Source: Morella rubra
Taxonomy: Eukaryota > Streptophyta > Magnoliopsida > Fagales > Myricaceae
Assembly (NCBI GenBank): GCA_003952965.2
Contig: CM025855.1
Coordinates: 13,769,833-13,833,832, forward strand
Reading direction: 5' to 3'
Length of the DNA stretch: 64,000 nt
A model generated the notes under the pieces. It saw only the letters and a program-made list of their open reading frames with translations. It was not told the origin of the DNA and ran no database searches. This document shows positions 57,401-63,300 of this stretch, piece by piece. A program made the translations under genes and the position numbers. Position 1 is the first letter of the stretch; each line of letters starts with the position of its first letter.

Positions 57401-59802
57401 CATCTCTCATTTATTATTTGCTGATGATACTCTTATCTTATGTGGGGCGGAGGCGAGCCAAGTTCAGAATCATAGATGTTTACTTCTTTGTTTTGAGGCA
57501 GATTCAGGACTTAAAATCAATCTATCTAAGTTTGAGGTTATTCCTATTGGGAGTGTTGGCAATGTTCAGGAACTGGCTGTCATTTTGGGTTGTAGAGTCT
57601 CCTCATTTCCGATGATATACCTTGGGCTTCCTCTTGGAGCTAAGTTTAAGAGTGTTCCCATTTGGGATGGGATACTTGAGAGAATGGAATGAAGTTTAGC
57701 GGGTTGGAAGCGTCTCTATTTATCTAAGGGAGGTTGGATTACTTTGATCAAATCTTCTTTTGCTAGTTTTCCTACTTATTTCATGTCTCTTTTTCCAATC
57801 CCTAAAGTGGTGGCAAATAGATTGGAAAAGTTATAGAGATTTCTTGTGGGGAAGTGGTGGTGATGATCATAGGTTGCATCTTGTTAGTTGGGCCAAAATT
57901 TGTTTTCCACTTTCTGTGGGTGGATTGGGTTTAAGGAGGTTGACTTTATATCACAAAGCTTCGTTAGGAAAGTGGTTGTGGAGATTTGTTTTTGAGATGG
58001 ATACTTTATGGAAGTCGGTTATTGTAGCAAAGTATGGAAGCGAGTTGGGTGGTTGGAGGACTCTTGAGCAATGTGGGTCTTATGGTGTGAGTTTATGGAA
58101 GTATATTTCCAAGGGGTGGAATTTCTTTTTCGCCAATACTAAATTTTTGGTGGGAACTGACACTAGAGTTCGCTTCTGGTATGATTGTTGGTTTGGAGAG
58201 CAAGTTTTGATGTTAGCGTTTCCTCATCTTTTTTCTCTATCTAGGAATCAAGATGCGGTAGTGGAGAATTGTTTAGATGTGACCTCTGGTGTGTCTGTAT
58301 GACATGTTCAGTTTGTTTGAACCTTTAATGATTGGGAGTTGAATGAAGTCATGAATTTCTTTTCTCTTCTATACTCGACAACAATAAGGTGTTCTTGACA
58401 GGTTGCTTTGGATGGGTTCTAAGAATGGTTCCTTCTCAGTAATGGAGGACTTTATCACCTTCGCAAGTCTCATTCTTTGTGTGGGAGGCATCTCATGGGA
58501 AGGTGCTGACCATAGACAACTTAAGAAAGCGAGGCATTTGCGTACTTGATTGGTGTTATTTGTGTAGATGTGATGTGGAGTCTGTGGATCATATTCTTCT
58601 TCATGGTATGGCAGCTAAAGGATTGTGGTCACATATGTTTTCCATGCTGAATCTTTCTTGGGTTATGCCTAGTAGGGTGGCTGAGGTTTTGTTCTATTGA
58701 AAGAGGAAATTGGACGACCCAACAGTTTTGGTGGTTTGGAAGATGATACCCTCCTGTATTTTGTGGTGTTTATAGAGGGAAAGAAATAGTAGATGTTTCG
58801 ATAATAAGGCGTCCTCGTTGGAGTTCTTAAAGGGACATATGCTACAGTCTCTTTTCTTATGGGCTAATTCAGTGTTGGGTTTTCCTTTTTTAACTCTTTC
58901 GGAGTTCGGTAGTTTTTTAGCTTGTATGCATTGGTTGTTCTCAGTATAGTCTTTTGTATTGTTAACACTTTTTTTCTTCAATAAAATTTTTTCTTATAAA
59001 AAAAAAAAACAGCATACGTTGTTTTGATTCAAATGATATGTGTTATATGAGAAGGGTACGTGAAAAAATTTCAGGATATTGGTTTTAGAAGATCTGCTTC
59101 AGAAATTGTGCTAGATTCAGATATGGGAAGCTGACTGCGTCATTCTCTTGTACTGTAGTGGGGTCATACTTTAAAATGTAGTTATGATGCATAATCTGGT
59201 TGGCAATGAAGTCACTATATTTCCAATATACACAATATCGTAAGATTTTCCTTATTTCTTAGTGAGAAGGAACTGAAGGAAAAGAAATTTCTTGCTGTTT
59301 AATTATATGAGAAAAGGAGGATTTTGTTTTATGGCACTCTCTTTCTATATTTAAACATACTGTGTAATAATGTTAACAGAAGAACAGCTAAGACTTATTA
59401 TTCTAGCGCATATAGGGTTCCAGTGTAAGTAAGAATCAACCTTCCTGGAAATTATTAATCTTGTTTGTGTTTTGCTGTTCTCAGCGATGTATACAGGAGT
59501 TCAAAACTTTGTTAGCTGAAGTCTTGACCGCTGAAGCAGCTGGTGAAGTGTCAGAAGATGGGAAATCAATCCTCAATTCATGGTCGACTGCTAAGCCGCT
59601 TCTAAAGCCTGATCCCAGATACAACAAGATGCCACGGAAAGAGAGGGAAGTCTTGTGGCGGCGGTATGCTGATGAGATGCTGCGGAGGCAAAAGTTGGCA
59701 CCTGATCAGAGAGAAGAGAGGCATATAGAATCTAAAAATAGAGGCTCTGTTGATTCTGGGAGGTTTCCGGCTGGGTCAAGAAGGATCCATGAGCGAAGAT
59801 AG
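20784..59802 (+). CDS. PRP40C: Pre-mRNA-processing protein 40C (WW/FF-domain splicing factor), 15 coding exons
   Basis: Coding exons: 20784-20999, 21105-21251, 23028-23673, 23807-23970, 24368-24405, 30023-30101, 38362-38814, 40845-40928, 42771-42911, 43091-43197, 44369-44492, 46336-46479, 47424-47570, 50701-50823, 59485-59802. They sum to 2,931 nt and join in frame to 976 residues. Order: Ser/Pro/Gly-rich low-complexity region (1-350); WW1 (about 358-387); WW2 (about 407-440; W412, W434, P437); acidic Ser/Asp stretch (about 557-575); five FF domains (about 574-635, 640-697, 706-765, 808-868, 872-940) with charged coiled segments between. Family knowledge: PRP40-type proteins act in the nucleus; WW domains bind proline-rich ligands such as splicing factor 1 or the polymerase II C-terminal tail, and FF domains bind phosphorylated partners. 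The WW-then-five-FF layout also resembles animal TCERG1. All introns are GT-AG. The start at 20784 is used because an upstream in-frame ATG is followed by a stop. Confidence 0.93.
21105..21251 (+). CDS. PRP40C: PRP40C coding exon 2 (residues 73-121)
   Basis: Begins after 'cttattcag' and ends before GTAAGG. It encodes 49 residues of Ser/Pro-rich linker ([10 protein letters not shown]...QQFQSSP), phase 0 at both ends. Confidence 0.88.
21746..22030. mobile_element. Fold-back element with about 50-bp terminal inverted repeats and internal 105-bp duplication
   Basis: The left arm (21746-21797, starting 'aagtataacagac') is an imperfect reverse complement of the right arm (about 21978-22030, ending 'tctgttatactt'). 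Between them a 105-bp segment is present twice, starting at 21770 and 21875, containing 'atgttgcatgttacatatgt' and 'gtggcatgccccatgtccat'. A non-autonomous transposon is likely; the flanking duplication is unclear. Confidence 0.75.
22038..22480. repeat. GC-rich degenerate tandem repeat, unit about 105 bp
   Basis: Three to four diverged copies each carry a block like 'ggggaagccttac' ... 'caccccatg'. It starts a few bases after the fold-back element and contrasts sharply with the AT-rich intron. The + strand open frame across it has no protein-like character. Confidence 0.6.
23028..23673 (+). CDS. PRP40C: PRP40C coding exon 3 (residues 122-336, low-complexity region)
   Basis: The largest coding exon, 646 nt, begins after 'attccag' and ends in phase 1 before GTATGC. 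It encodes a Pro/Ser/Gly/Met-rich disordered segment (for example [15 protein letters not shown]) with no domain. In plant PRP40C proteins this part is expected to be poorly conserved. Confidence 0.9.
23776..23806 (+). promoter_or_regulatory. Unusual 3' splice-site tract: T13 then G12 before TTGCAG
   Basis: Between 23776 and 23800 the intron has 13 T followed by 12 G, then 'ttgcag'. The polypyrimidine tract is separated from the AG by a pure G run, which is atypical and may affect acceptor use or be a length-variable site. Confidence 0.8.
23807..23970 (+). CDS. PRP40C: PRP40C coding exon 4 (residues 337-391, WW domain 1)
   Basis: It encodes DAWTAHK, then VVYYYN, then [11 protein letters not shown]. 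The first Trp (360), the central Tyr triplet and the Pro pair are present, but the second signature Trp is Tyr (382). The exon joins in phase 1 upstream and phase 0 downstream (GTATTT donor). Confidence 0.93.
24368..24405 (+). CDS. PRP40C: PRP40C coding exon 5 (38-nt small exon, residues 392-404)
   Basis: It begins after 'ggtgcag' and ends before GTAAGT, phase 2. It encodes [12 protein letters not shown] plus part of T404, the linker between the two WW domains. Confidence 0.85.
26663..26867. mobile_element. PIF/Harbinger-like MITE, 205 bp, TSD TTA
   Basis: The element starts 'ggttgtgtttgag' and ends 'caaacacaacc', with a TTA at 26660-26662 and again at 26868-26870. A 3-bp TTA duplication with these ends is typical of Tourist/PIF elements. 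The interior includes 'gtaaagagagatgatttgaa', shared with the MITE at 36894. Confidence 0.85.
27316..29675 (+). mobile_element. LINE A: 5'-truncated L1-type retrotransposon, sense to the gene
   Basis: The copy begins inside the reverse transcriptase (LNGDKA...PDGFSLAF), includes RT boxes 'YDHVNW' and 'FADDTLV', then the C-terminal region ('[12 protein letters not shown]', '[12 protein letters not shown]'-type zinc-binding segment), and ends 'cttacttat' plus an A tail. Endonuclease and ORF1 are missing. Several frameshifts and stops make it non-coding. 'acttttact' at 27307 and 'acttttatc' at 29676 are a probable target-site duplication. It is closely similar to LINE F at 54837-56865. Confidence 0.92.
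27385..28078 (+). pseudogene. Reverse transcriptase remnant of LINE A
   Basis: Pieces in more than one frame encode '[19 protein letters not shown]', '[15 protein letters not shown]', '[14 protein letters not shown]' and '[12 protein letters not shown]', the ordered RT motifs of plant L1 elements. Frame changes near 27640 and 27780 and after 28078 destroy the ORF. Confidence 0.9.
30023..30101 (+). CDS. PRP40C: PRP40C coding exon 6 (residues 404-430, first part of WW domain 2)
   Basis: It encodes [16 protein letters not shown] then [10 protein letters not shown], joining the previous exon in phase 2 and ending in phase 0 before GTATGG. The rest of the WW domain (ISSWQIP) lies 8.3 kb downstream. 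Confidence 0.95.
30816..31460 (+). pseudogene. ORF1-like region of LINE B
   Basis: A 214-codon open frame contains '[11 protein letters not shown]', resembling the N-terminal conserved region in plant L1 ORF1 products, and a single Cys pair (CKVCG) near its end. ORF1 of plant L1 elements is usually an RNA-binding protein. The frame continues from upstream sequence with a stop in between, so the start is not original. Confidence 0.5.
32476..33198 (+). pseudogene. APE-type endonuclease remnant of LINE B
   Basis: In broken frames the ordered catalytic boxes can be read: SWNV (near 32494), CFQETKV (near 32578), [10 protein letters not shown] (near 32827), GGDFNV (near 32910) and LSDHFPI (near 33112). 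These are the signature boxes of L1-type endonucleases that nick the target. A 25-G run at 32634-32658 and several stops disrupt it. Confidence 0.85.
33482..34735 (+). pseudogene. Reverse transcriptase remnant of LINE B
   Basis: An open stretch of 207 codons (33482-34105) runs from '[19 protein letters not shown]' through '[18 protein letters not shown]' and '[13 protein letters not shown]' to a TAG at 34103. RT continues after the stop with 'YDHVNW', 'GLHQGDPLS' and, after a frameshift, '[10 protein letters not shown]'. It ends where the inner LINE inserted. Confidence 0.9.
34743..35836 (+). mobile_element. LINE C (inner): 5'-truncated LINE inserted into LINE B, TSD AAGAGCA
   Basis: The copy starts at the 'LLGKWLWRF' region of the LINE C-terminus and ends with AATAAA (35810-35815), 'cttacttat' and an A run. 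AAGAGCA occurs at 34736-34742 and again at 35837-35843. The host LINE reads in frame across the junction once this 1.09-kb copy and one AAGAGCA are removed. The copy includes a zinc-binding segment ('[16 protein letters not shown]'). Confidence 0.88.
36894..37089. mobile_element. PIF/Harbinger-like MITE (196 bp) inside LINE B, TSD TTA
   Basis: It starts 'ggttgtgtttgagtgttaaa' and ends 'cacttcaaacgcaccc'. TTA lies at 36891-36893 and 37090-37092. LINE D at 45693 shows the uninterrupted LINE sequence around this site, confirming the insertion. It is a sister of the MITE at 26663. Confidence 0.9.
38362..38814 (+). CDS. PRP40C: PRP40C coding exon 7 (residues 431-581; end of WW2, linker, start of FF1)
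   Basis: It opens with [10 protein letters not shown], completing WW2, then a 120-residue Ser/Pro-rich linker, an acidic '[14 protein letters not shown]' stretch with casein-kinase-2-like sites, and EECITQFK, the first helix of FF1. It ends in phase 0 at a weak donor, GTCTTT. Confidence 0.95.
39407..39917. mobile_element. Fold-back element with about 135-bp inverted arms
   Basis: The left arm (39407-39540, 'ggctaaattactac' ... 'aattcccagtttagtcc') matches the reverse complement of the right arm (about 39780-39917, '...gggactaatatgagaatt...' to 'attttagcc'). The middle holds two further related blocks. Long inverted arms suggest a MULE-like or fold-back non-autonomous element; no clear target-site duplication was found. 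Confidence 0.8.
40283..40387 (+). mobile_element. Ultra-short LINE 3'-tail insertion (about 71 bp) with 17-bp TSD
   Basis: 'gaaaaaggtatgacctt' occurs at 40283-40299 and 40371-40387. Between them lies only the LINE 3' end: 'cttttgtactgctgactc', 'ttttaataagatgg' and 'cttacttatc', matching the ends of LINEs B and C. It is a target-primed insertion that stopped after about 71 nt. Confidence 0.88.
40845..40928 (+). CDS. PRP40C: PRP40C coding exon 8 (residues 582-609, FF domain 1)
   Basis: It begins after 'attcacag' and encodes [18 protein letters not shown] then FDPRFK, including the conserved W and the DPRF segment of FF domains. Phase 0 at both ends. Confidence 0.95.
40929..42770 (+). other. 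1.8-kb intron, no recognised element
   Basis: AT-rich intron. The only feature I can support is a (CT)n(TA)n microsatellite at about 42416-42465. Confidence 0.85.
42416..42465. repeat. Compound microsatellite (CT)n then (TA)n
   Basis: A CT run of about 16 units followed by a short TA run lies in the intron upstream of coding exon 9. Confidence 0.9.
42771..42911 (+). CDS. PRP40C: PRP40C coding exon 9 (residues 610-656, end of FF1, start of FF2)
   Basis: It begins after 'cttgttgcag' and encodes [17 protein letters not shown], a strongly charged linker ([13 protein letters not shown]) and [14 protein letters not shown]. Phase 0 at both ends, donor GTCTCA. Confidence 0.95.
42944..43003. repeat. 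C run and (CCCT)n repeat in intron
   Basis: About 14 consecutive C are followed by repeated CCTCCCTC units in the 179-nt intron between coding exons 9 and 10. Pyrimidine-only sequence so close to the acceptor may act as an extended tract. Confidence 0.9.
43091..43197 (+). CDS. PRP40C: PRP40C coding exon 10 (residues 657-692, FF domain 2)
   Basis: It encodes [21 protein letters not shown] then [11 protein letters not shown], ending in phase 2. It matches the second half of an FF domain. Confidence 0.95.
43198..44368 (+). other. 1.2-kb intron, nothing recognised
   Basis: AT-rich intron without repeats or open frames that I can interpret. Donor GTATCA, acceptor 'catgcag'. Confidence 0.85.
44369..44492 (+). 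CDS. PRP40C: PRP40C coding exon 11 (residues 692-733, start of FF3)
   Basis: It completes the split Arg codon, then encodes [31 protein letters not shown] and the conserved SRWSK. It ends in phase 0 before GTTGGT. Confidence 0.95.
45243..45311 (+). mobile_element. Short LINE 3'-end fragment
   Basis: 'cctttgtactattttcac' and 'aataatatttccttactta' with an A run match the end of LINE A, so it belongs to that subfamily. No target-site duplication is clear because LINE D abuts it. Confidence 0.75.
45312..46054 (+). mobile_element. LINE D: 5'-truncated L1-type fragment, sense
   Basis: The fragment covers the last part of ORF2: '[18 protein letters not shown]', then '[17 protein letters not shown]', and a Cys motif (CYLCKSDGE) of the RT zinc-binding region. 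It ends with AATAAA (46031-46036) and a short A tail. Stops and frameshifts are present. Confidence 0.9.
46336..46479 (+). CDS. PRP40C: PRP40C coding exon 12 (residues 734-781, end of FF3)
   Basis: It encodes [20 protein letters not shown], then FIEYLSELK and an acidic/basic helix. It begins after 'ctgcag' and ends in phase 0 before GTATAC. Confidence 0.95.
46480..47423 (+). other. 0.9-kb intron with small repeats
   Basis: It holds a (CT)n microsatellite (about 46520-46555) and a two-copy tandem repeat of about 44 bp at 47114-47201 ('gaaagatggaaatctctgat'). Nothing else is recognised. Confidence 0.85.
47114..47201. repeat. Two-copy 44-bp tandem repeat
   Basis: 'atgaaagatggaaatctctg' plus 'gaaggtcctcacac' occurs at 47116 and again at 47160 with one mismatch in the stretch shown. 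Confidence 0.9.
47424..47570 (+). CDS. PRP40C: PRP40C coding exon 13 (residues 782-830, coiled linker and start of FF4)
   Basis: A highly charged Lys/Glu/Arg helix ([18 protein letters not shown]) leads into [17 protein letters not shown], the first FF4 helix. Phase 0 at both ends; the donor is GTATAG. Confidence 0.95.
47571..50700 (+). other. 3.1-kb intron with LTR-like, GC-rich DNA
   Basis: 47571-47740 is ordinary intron. About 47750-49800 is probably LTR-retrotransposon-derived (separate entry). 49800-50700 is AT-rich with T-runs near 50170 and a short CT repeat near 50500. The acceptor is 'gattag', the only TAG acceptor in the gene. Confidence 0.7.
47750..49800 (-). mobile_element. Probable LTR-retrotransposon-derived segment
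   Basis: Base composition differs sharply from the intron, with a GC-rich block at about 49085-49560. Around 48590-48720 the motif 'ggttaattagccc' is repeated. On the minus strand around 48850 there is 'aacaccctaaggtg'-like sequence next to 'tatataaacaccc', resembling an LTR TATA region. Open frames are low complexity and show no gag or pol domain. The borders are uncertain. Confidence 0.4.
50701..50823 (+). CDS. PRP40C: PRP40C coding exon 14 (residues 831-871, rest of FF4)
   Basis: It encodes [18 protein letters not shown] then [16 protein letters not shown], with the FF4 Trp and the DP..L pattern. It ends in phase 0 before GTAATT. Confidence 0.95.
51531..51720. mobile_element. MITE, 190 bp, TSD TTA
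   Basis: It begins 'catggtgtttggcaaactaa' and ends 'gtttccaaacgctatg', with TTA at 51528-51530 and 51721-51723. It shares the 'gtgaaaaagtgaagagaga'-type interior (on the minus strand) with the other MITEs here. Confidence 0.85.
52099..54113 (-). mobile_element. Rearranged LTR-retrotransposon piece with tandemly duplicated gag fragment
   Basis: On the minus strand the sequence near 52700-52860 reads '[15 protein letters not shown]' then '[15 protein letters not shown]', which fits the Trp-containing core of retrotransposon gag. The segment 52195-52920 recurs at 53028-53830 (offset 833 bp). A 100-bp flank at 52099-52200 recurs at 54007-54113. The first gag copy lacks several short stretches present in the second. 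No pol domain was seen. Confidence 0.6.
54837..56865 (-). mobile_element. LINE F: 5'-truncated LINE in antisense orientation inside LINE E
   Basis: A T run at 54837-54855 is the A tail of a minus-strand LINE. Reading leftwards from 56864, the copy starts at '[19 protein letters not shown]' and carries RT palm motifs ([11 protein letters not shown]), '[15 protein letters not shown]', '[15 protein letters not shown]' and '[19 protein letters not shown]'. It is much like LINE A. 'ggacaagttgag' (54825) and 'ggagcggttgag' (56866) are an imperfect target-site duplication, and LINE E reads in frame across the pair. Confidence 0.9.
54922..55713 (-). pseudogene. C-terminal ORF2 remnant of LINE F (zinc-binding region)
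   Basis: A 263-codon open stretch on the minus strand includes '[20 protein letters not shown]' and '[18 protein letters not shown]', matching the zinc-binding region after RT in plant L1 elements. A run of Gly codons near its end comes from a 19-base C run at 54973-54991. Confidence 0.9.
56878..57460 (+). pseudogene. Reverse transcriptase remnant of LINE E
   Basis: The longest open RT stretch in the window, entering at 56866-56877 and running through the palm motifs in one frame to about 57380. The FADDTLI-type catalytic box ('[12 protein letters not shown]') is in another frame at about 57411-57446, so one frameshift separates the two parts. Confidence 0.88.
59485..59802 (+). CDS. PRP40C: PRP40C last coding exon (residues 872-976, FF domain 5 and C-terminus)
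   Basis: It begins after 'gttctcag' with [14 protein letters not shown], then [31 protein letters not shown] and a basic tail ending RRIHERR before TAG at 59800-59802. The basic tail could assist nuclear localisation (inference). Confidence 0.95.
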   Translation, partial: RCIQEFKTLLAEVLTAEAAGEVSEDGKSILNSWSTAKPLLKPDPRYNKMPRKEREVLWRRYADEMLRRQKLAPDQREERHIESKNRGSVDSGRFPAGSRRIHERR

Positions 59803-59950
59803 TCATTTAGGTTAGAAAGTAGCTTTCTTTTTTTATTGTTCTGAGGCATTTGATTTACTTTCCCTGACAACCCCTTAGCTTTTCTTTTTTGGACTTTTTG
59901 AGGGGTCCAGTCTAATTAAAGCTGTATTATATCATTAGATATAGTTATTT
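59803..59950 (+). terminator. PRP40C 3'UTR and probable polyadenylation region
   Basis: T-rich sequence after the stop is followed by 'ctaattaaagctg' near 59915, a loose match to plant near-upstream elements. No canonical AATAAA is seen, which is common in plants. The end point is an estimate. Confidence 0.4.
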
Positions 59951-62084
59951 GATTAGATTATTTCTATTACCATGTTAAATACCTCATCCCTTGGCACATT
60001 TGTGAGGCTAGCAAATAGTCAGTTTATCACATATTTAGCTGTCCTGATATCTTTCCTTCCGCATTGGATTTTTTCCCCTACTAGAATAATATCTTAGCCC
60101 CTCTAGTTTAATGCTTTCTCAAGTTAATTTCTGACTCTTTTTTTTGAATTGGAACTCATTCTTAGGGCTAGCAGTGGTTCTTAAAGCCTGCCCGATGAAC
60201 AATTTAATAAGAGAACCTCCCACATACTCCACAAAACAAAACGTAAGTGAAAAAAAGACTACTGAGAATAGTATAAATGACGGAAGAAAAATGTTGAATG
60301 AACAACTACTTTCGCTTAGTTTAATTTTACACATTGGTCCCTATGTAGAAATCTGAAACTAGTTTCTAAGATATATGTATATTTAAATTGGTCTTAGGAA
60401 ACTACATTTATATTTCTAAATTGGTCTTGCAAAGATAGATGCCATGTCATATTTTTATTATAAAAAAAATCAATCCTAAGCAAATAAAAGAAACAACAAT
60501 GAGTTAAAAAAATTAAAAAAATTTTAAAACTATAAGTAAACTCGAAAAAAATTGCATATAGTTTTGGGGATCTTCCCCCACTTGCCATACCGTTCCTCCT
60601 CAAGTCGGTGGGGTGGGTTGCATGTGGTGGTCAGATGCCTCACCTCTGTGACTTGTCTGGGGTGTGGAGTATCCCCCTTGAGCGACCGGTGACAGTTGCA
60701 AGTGGTGGTAAGATGCCTCACCTCCGTGACTTGTATGGGATGTGGGGCATACCTCTTGAGCCACTGACGACAAGTCATGAGGGGACGCAACACTTTTAAT
60801 AGCCCAATGTGACCTATTTTGGGTCGCAAAGTGGATCACTCCGCCACTAATTGTCATCCATACTGGGTCGGTCGAAGGGGAGCATCCTCTCCCTCCATCC
60901 CGTAGGTGTTTCAGCCCTACCTCCACCATAACTTTTCTAATGATTGGCGAGTGGATGACCCCTTCTATCTTGTTGCCTACCAACTATTACATTGGTAGAG
61001 GTACTTGAGGAGATAACTGTCATCGTCACTCACTGAGTGGGTTTCAGGCGGAGTGATTCTTTCTTCTTTTCATGAATTTAATTTTTACTAATTAATATGT
61101 TATTTAATTTTCGTTTAATTTTTTCTATTTTGAATTTTCCAAAACTATCTTTCAGATTTTTTTTATTTTCCTTCCTTTTTTCTTGGTTATTTTTAACCCT
61201 TTATTTTTCATATTTTGGTATTTTTATTTCGTGAGATATTTTGTTTTAGTGTAGATTGTTTTTATCCATTTCTTTCTATAATTATAGGTCTTTTATTTTT
61301 TTAGTTTTTATTTTAGCTTTAAATTTTCTTGTTGGTTTTTAAGTTTTTTGTATTTTTACATAATATTCATCTTATTGTTTATACACGTTGGGGCTTAAAA
61401 AGGACTTCTGAAAGCTAATTGTCGGTGTAGTGCAGCCATTTTGTAGCATGTGATATAGCTTCAATCAATTGTGTCAACATTTTTATTTTTATTTTCAAAC
61501 AGACAGAAAGGATACCTAGGAAAAAAAAACAGACAGGACTAAAATAATATACGAGATTTAGCTCAAGGAGGAGTTTGAGATAGAAAAATATAATTTAAAT
61601 TTTTTGTCAAACTACAGTACCAGCGAGCGAAGTAACACTAGGGTTTCTTAACTTCGTAAAACTGAAATTTCCTACTTTCAGTGTATTAATTACCTGAATA
61701 TGCTGATCCCACGTAGACATGTTTTCCTGCTCATTTGGCTATTCACTCCCACCAATCAAGATCACGTGAAAAATCAATAAGATGCCATCGTTTCAAGTAA
61801 CTAAAAGCATTGTAGAAAAAAGGTAGTTCCTCTTCCATTGTCTTGATCATTGACCAAAGACATGCTTTAAGATCATTTGTTCATATAATTATTTTATTTA
61901 GATGACATGTGTTTATATTTATTTATTAGGTAATATGATGTGACATAAGATGTTAAATAGATAATGTTGAGTGACATTGTAGAAAAGTCATGCCAATGAT
62001 TAATGAATCAAAGGTAGGGGAGTATGACATTTTTCGGTTCCTTGCTCGCTTGATAATTGTTCGAGACCATTAATCCAAGGTTGT
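59951..62084. other. Intergenic AT-rich DNA
   Basis: No gene is recognised on either strand. The only structured piece is the GC-rich two-copy repeat at 60624-60779; the block around 60600-61050 is also GC-rich compared with its flanks. 61060-61400 is T-rich low-complexity sequence. Confidence 0.7.
60624..60779. repeat. Two-copy 78-bp GC-rich tandem repeat
   Basis: 'gtggtgg' followed by 'agatgcctcacct' and 'gtgacttgt' starts at 60624 and again at 60702. The open frames in this block on both strands follow from the repeat. Confidence 0.8.
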
Positions 62085-63300
62085 GCCATGAGCTATTTAA
62101 CTCGATTTTGATGATAACAAATGACAAAATAGCTTTGGAGTAGTTTTAAAATACGTGGTTGTCAGTCCACAATACAAACAAGAGTATTCAATTATATTTA
62201 TTCTCTCTTTAGTCTGTTGAGCCTTTTAATTGTATTAAACACCTTGACATGCACTTAAATTATTATATTTTTCATTGTAAGAGTTTTTGTGTTGAAATGG
62301 AAAGGATTGCACATCATTAAAGCACTGAAAACCTCATCCAGCCAAGATGATATCGACACATGGGATATGTGTCAATACATTGCACTGTCAACCAGAATGC
62401 CATTTTGATTGTGTCGACACATGTGAAGCATAGTGTCGACACATGGTGAAGGAAGTGTCGACACATGCCACAAGCACATGCAATTGTTTCCAGACTTGAA
62501 TAATGTGTCGACACATAGGCATATATGTGTCAACATGTCTCGGGAACCCAGATTTTTTAAAGATGACTTAGTGCGTATTTCGAGACAAAATGGCACTTAA
62601 GGAACCTCTCCGACATTTCAAAAAGGCCATTGGGACCCTCCAAGACTGAAGACTTATAAAGACAACATTATGGAGAGAGAAAAGACACCTCTTGCATCAT
62701 CAATCTTGACCTAGCCTTCGAAAGAGAGAGAAAAGAGAAAAAGAAGAAACCTACACACTTTCCAAGAGATTTGCTGCTATCACTTGCTATTCTTGGTGCC
62801 ATTAGTCTCTGATCTTGTCTTCTAGCTCTTTATAGTGCCTTGTATTTGCTGATCTAGCTTTTAGAGCTATTGTTTATCATTTTTTGCCATACAACCTTTG
62901 TAAAACCTATAAGTGTGGGATGAACTTGGGTCTACCTGTGAGGATAGAAGAATTCTCATAGGATTTGAAATTTTTTGTACAAGTTGAAGCCTGAGCTTGG
63001 GAAAACGCTTGTAACGGTTACTTAGCACCCAAAAGCTAAGTTGTGAACGATATTGGATTATAATAGAGAAGCCCAAGGAAGGCAATAACCTTGGGAGTGG
63101 ATGTAGGCAAGTCTTGGCCGAATCACCTAACAATCTCGGTGTCATCTCTCCGCCTTATCTCTTTTACTTTATTGCTATCAGTTATTGTTCTTCGATTATT
63201 ATTGCTTGAAGCATTTTTCAGATATGCGTTTTAACTTAAAAAGTTTGATATTTTATTTAAACCTAATTCACCCCCCTCCCCTCTTGGGTTATTTATTTAA
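62085..63300 (+). mobile_element. Probable solo LTR of a Ty1/copia-type retrotransposon (borders approximate)
   Basis: Near 62100 is 'tttgatgataacaaatgac', near 62650 'acttataaagacaaca' (TATA-like), near 63080 'ttgggagtggatgtaggcaa', and at about 63260 'cctaattcacccccc' followed by 'ctcttgggtt'. These blocks occur in this order in many plant copia LTRs. No coding sequence or second LTR is within the window. I could not fix the TG...CA ends or the duplication. Confidence 0.6.
62350..62535. repeat. Cluster of TGTCGACACAT palindromic motifs
   Basis: Exact 'tgtcgacacat' occurs at 62412, 62434, 62456 and 62506, with variants near 62352, 62370 and 62526. The core TGTCGACA is a palindrome. It lies in the U3-like part of the putative LTR, upstream of the TATA-like site, and could hold protein-binding sites (inference). 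Confidence 0.85.

Larger units (their letters stand above)
54378..59009 (+). mobile_element. LINE E: L1-type element, sense, interrupted by LINE F
   Basis: It starts inside ORF2 ([18 protein letters not shown]), runs to '[10 protein letters not shown]' and stops at the LINE F insertion. It resumes at 56866 with '[20 protein letters not shown]', then the RT motifs 'YDRVSWDFL' and '[14 protein letters not shown]', the C-terminal region and '[13 protein letters not shown]'. It ends with AATAAA (58980-58985) and an A tail. Frameshifts around 57380 and stops elsewhere make it inactive. Confidence 0.9.
50824..59484 (+). other. 8.7-kb last intron: MITE, duplicated gag fragment, nested LINEs
   Basis: 50824-51530 is plain intron. 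It then holds the MITE 51531-51720, LTR-like DNA with a duplicated gag fragment (about 51730-54113), LINE E with LINE F inside it (54378-59009), and plain intron 59010-59484. Confidence 0.88.
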
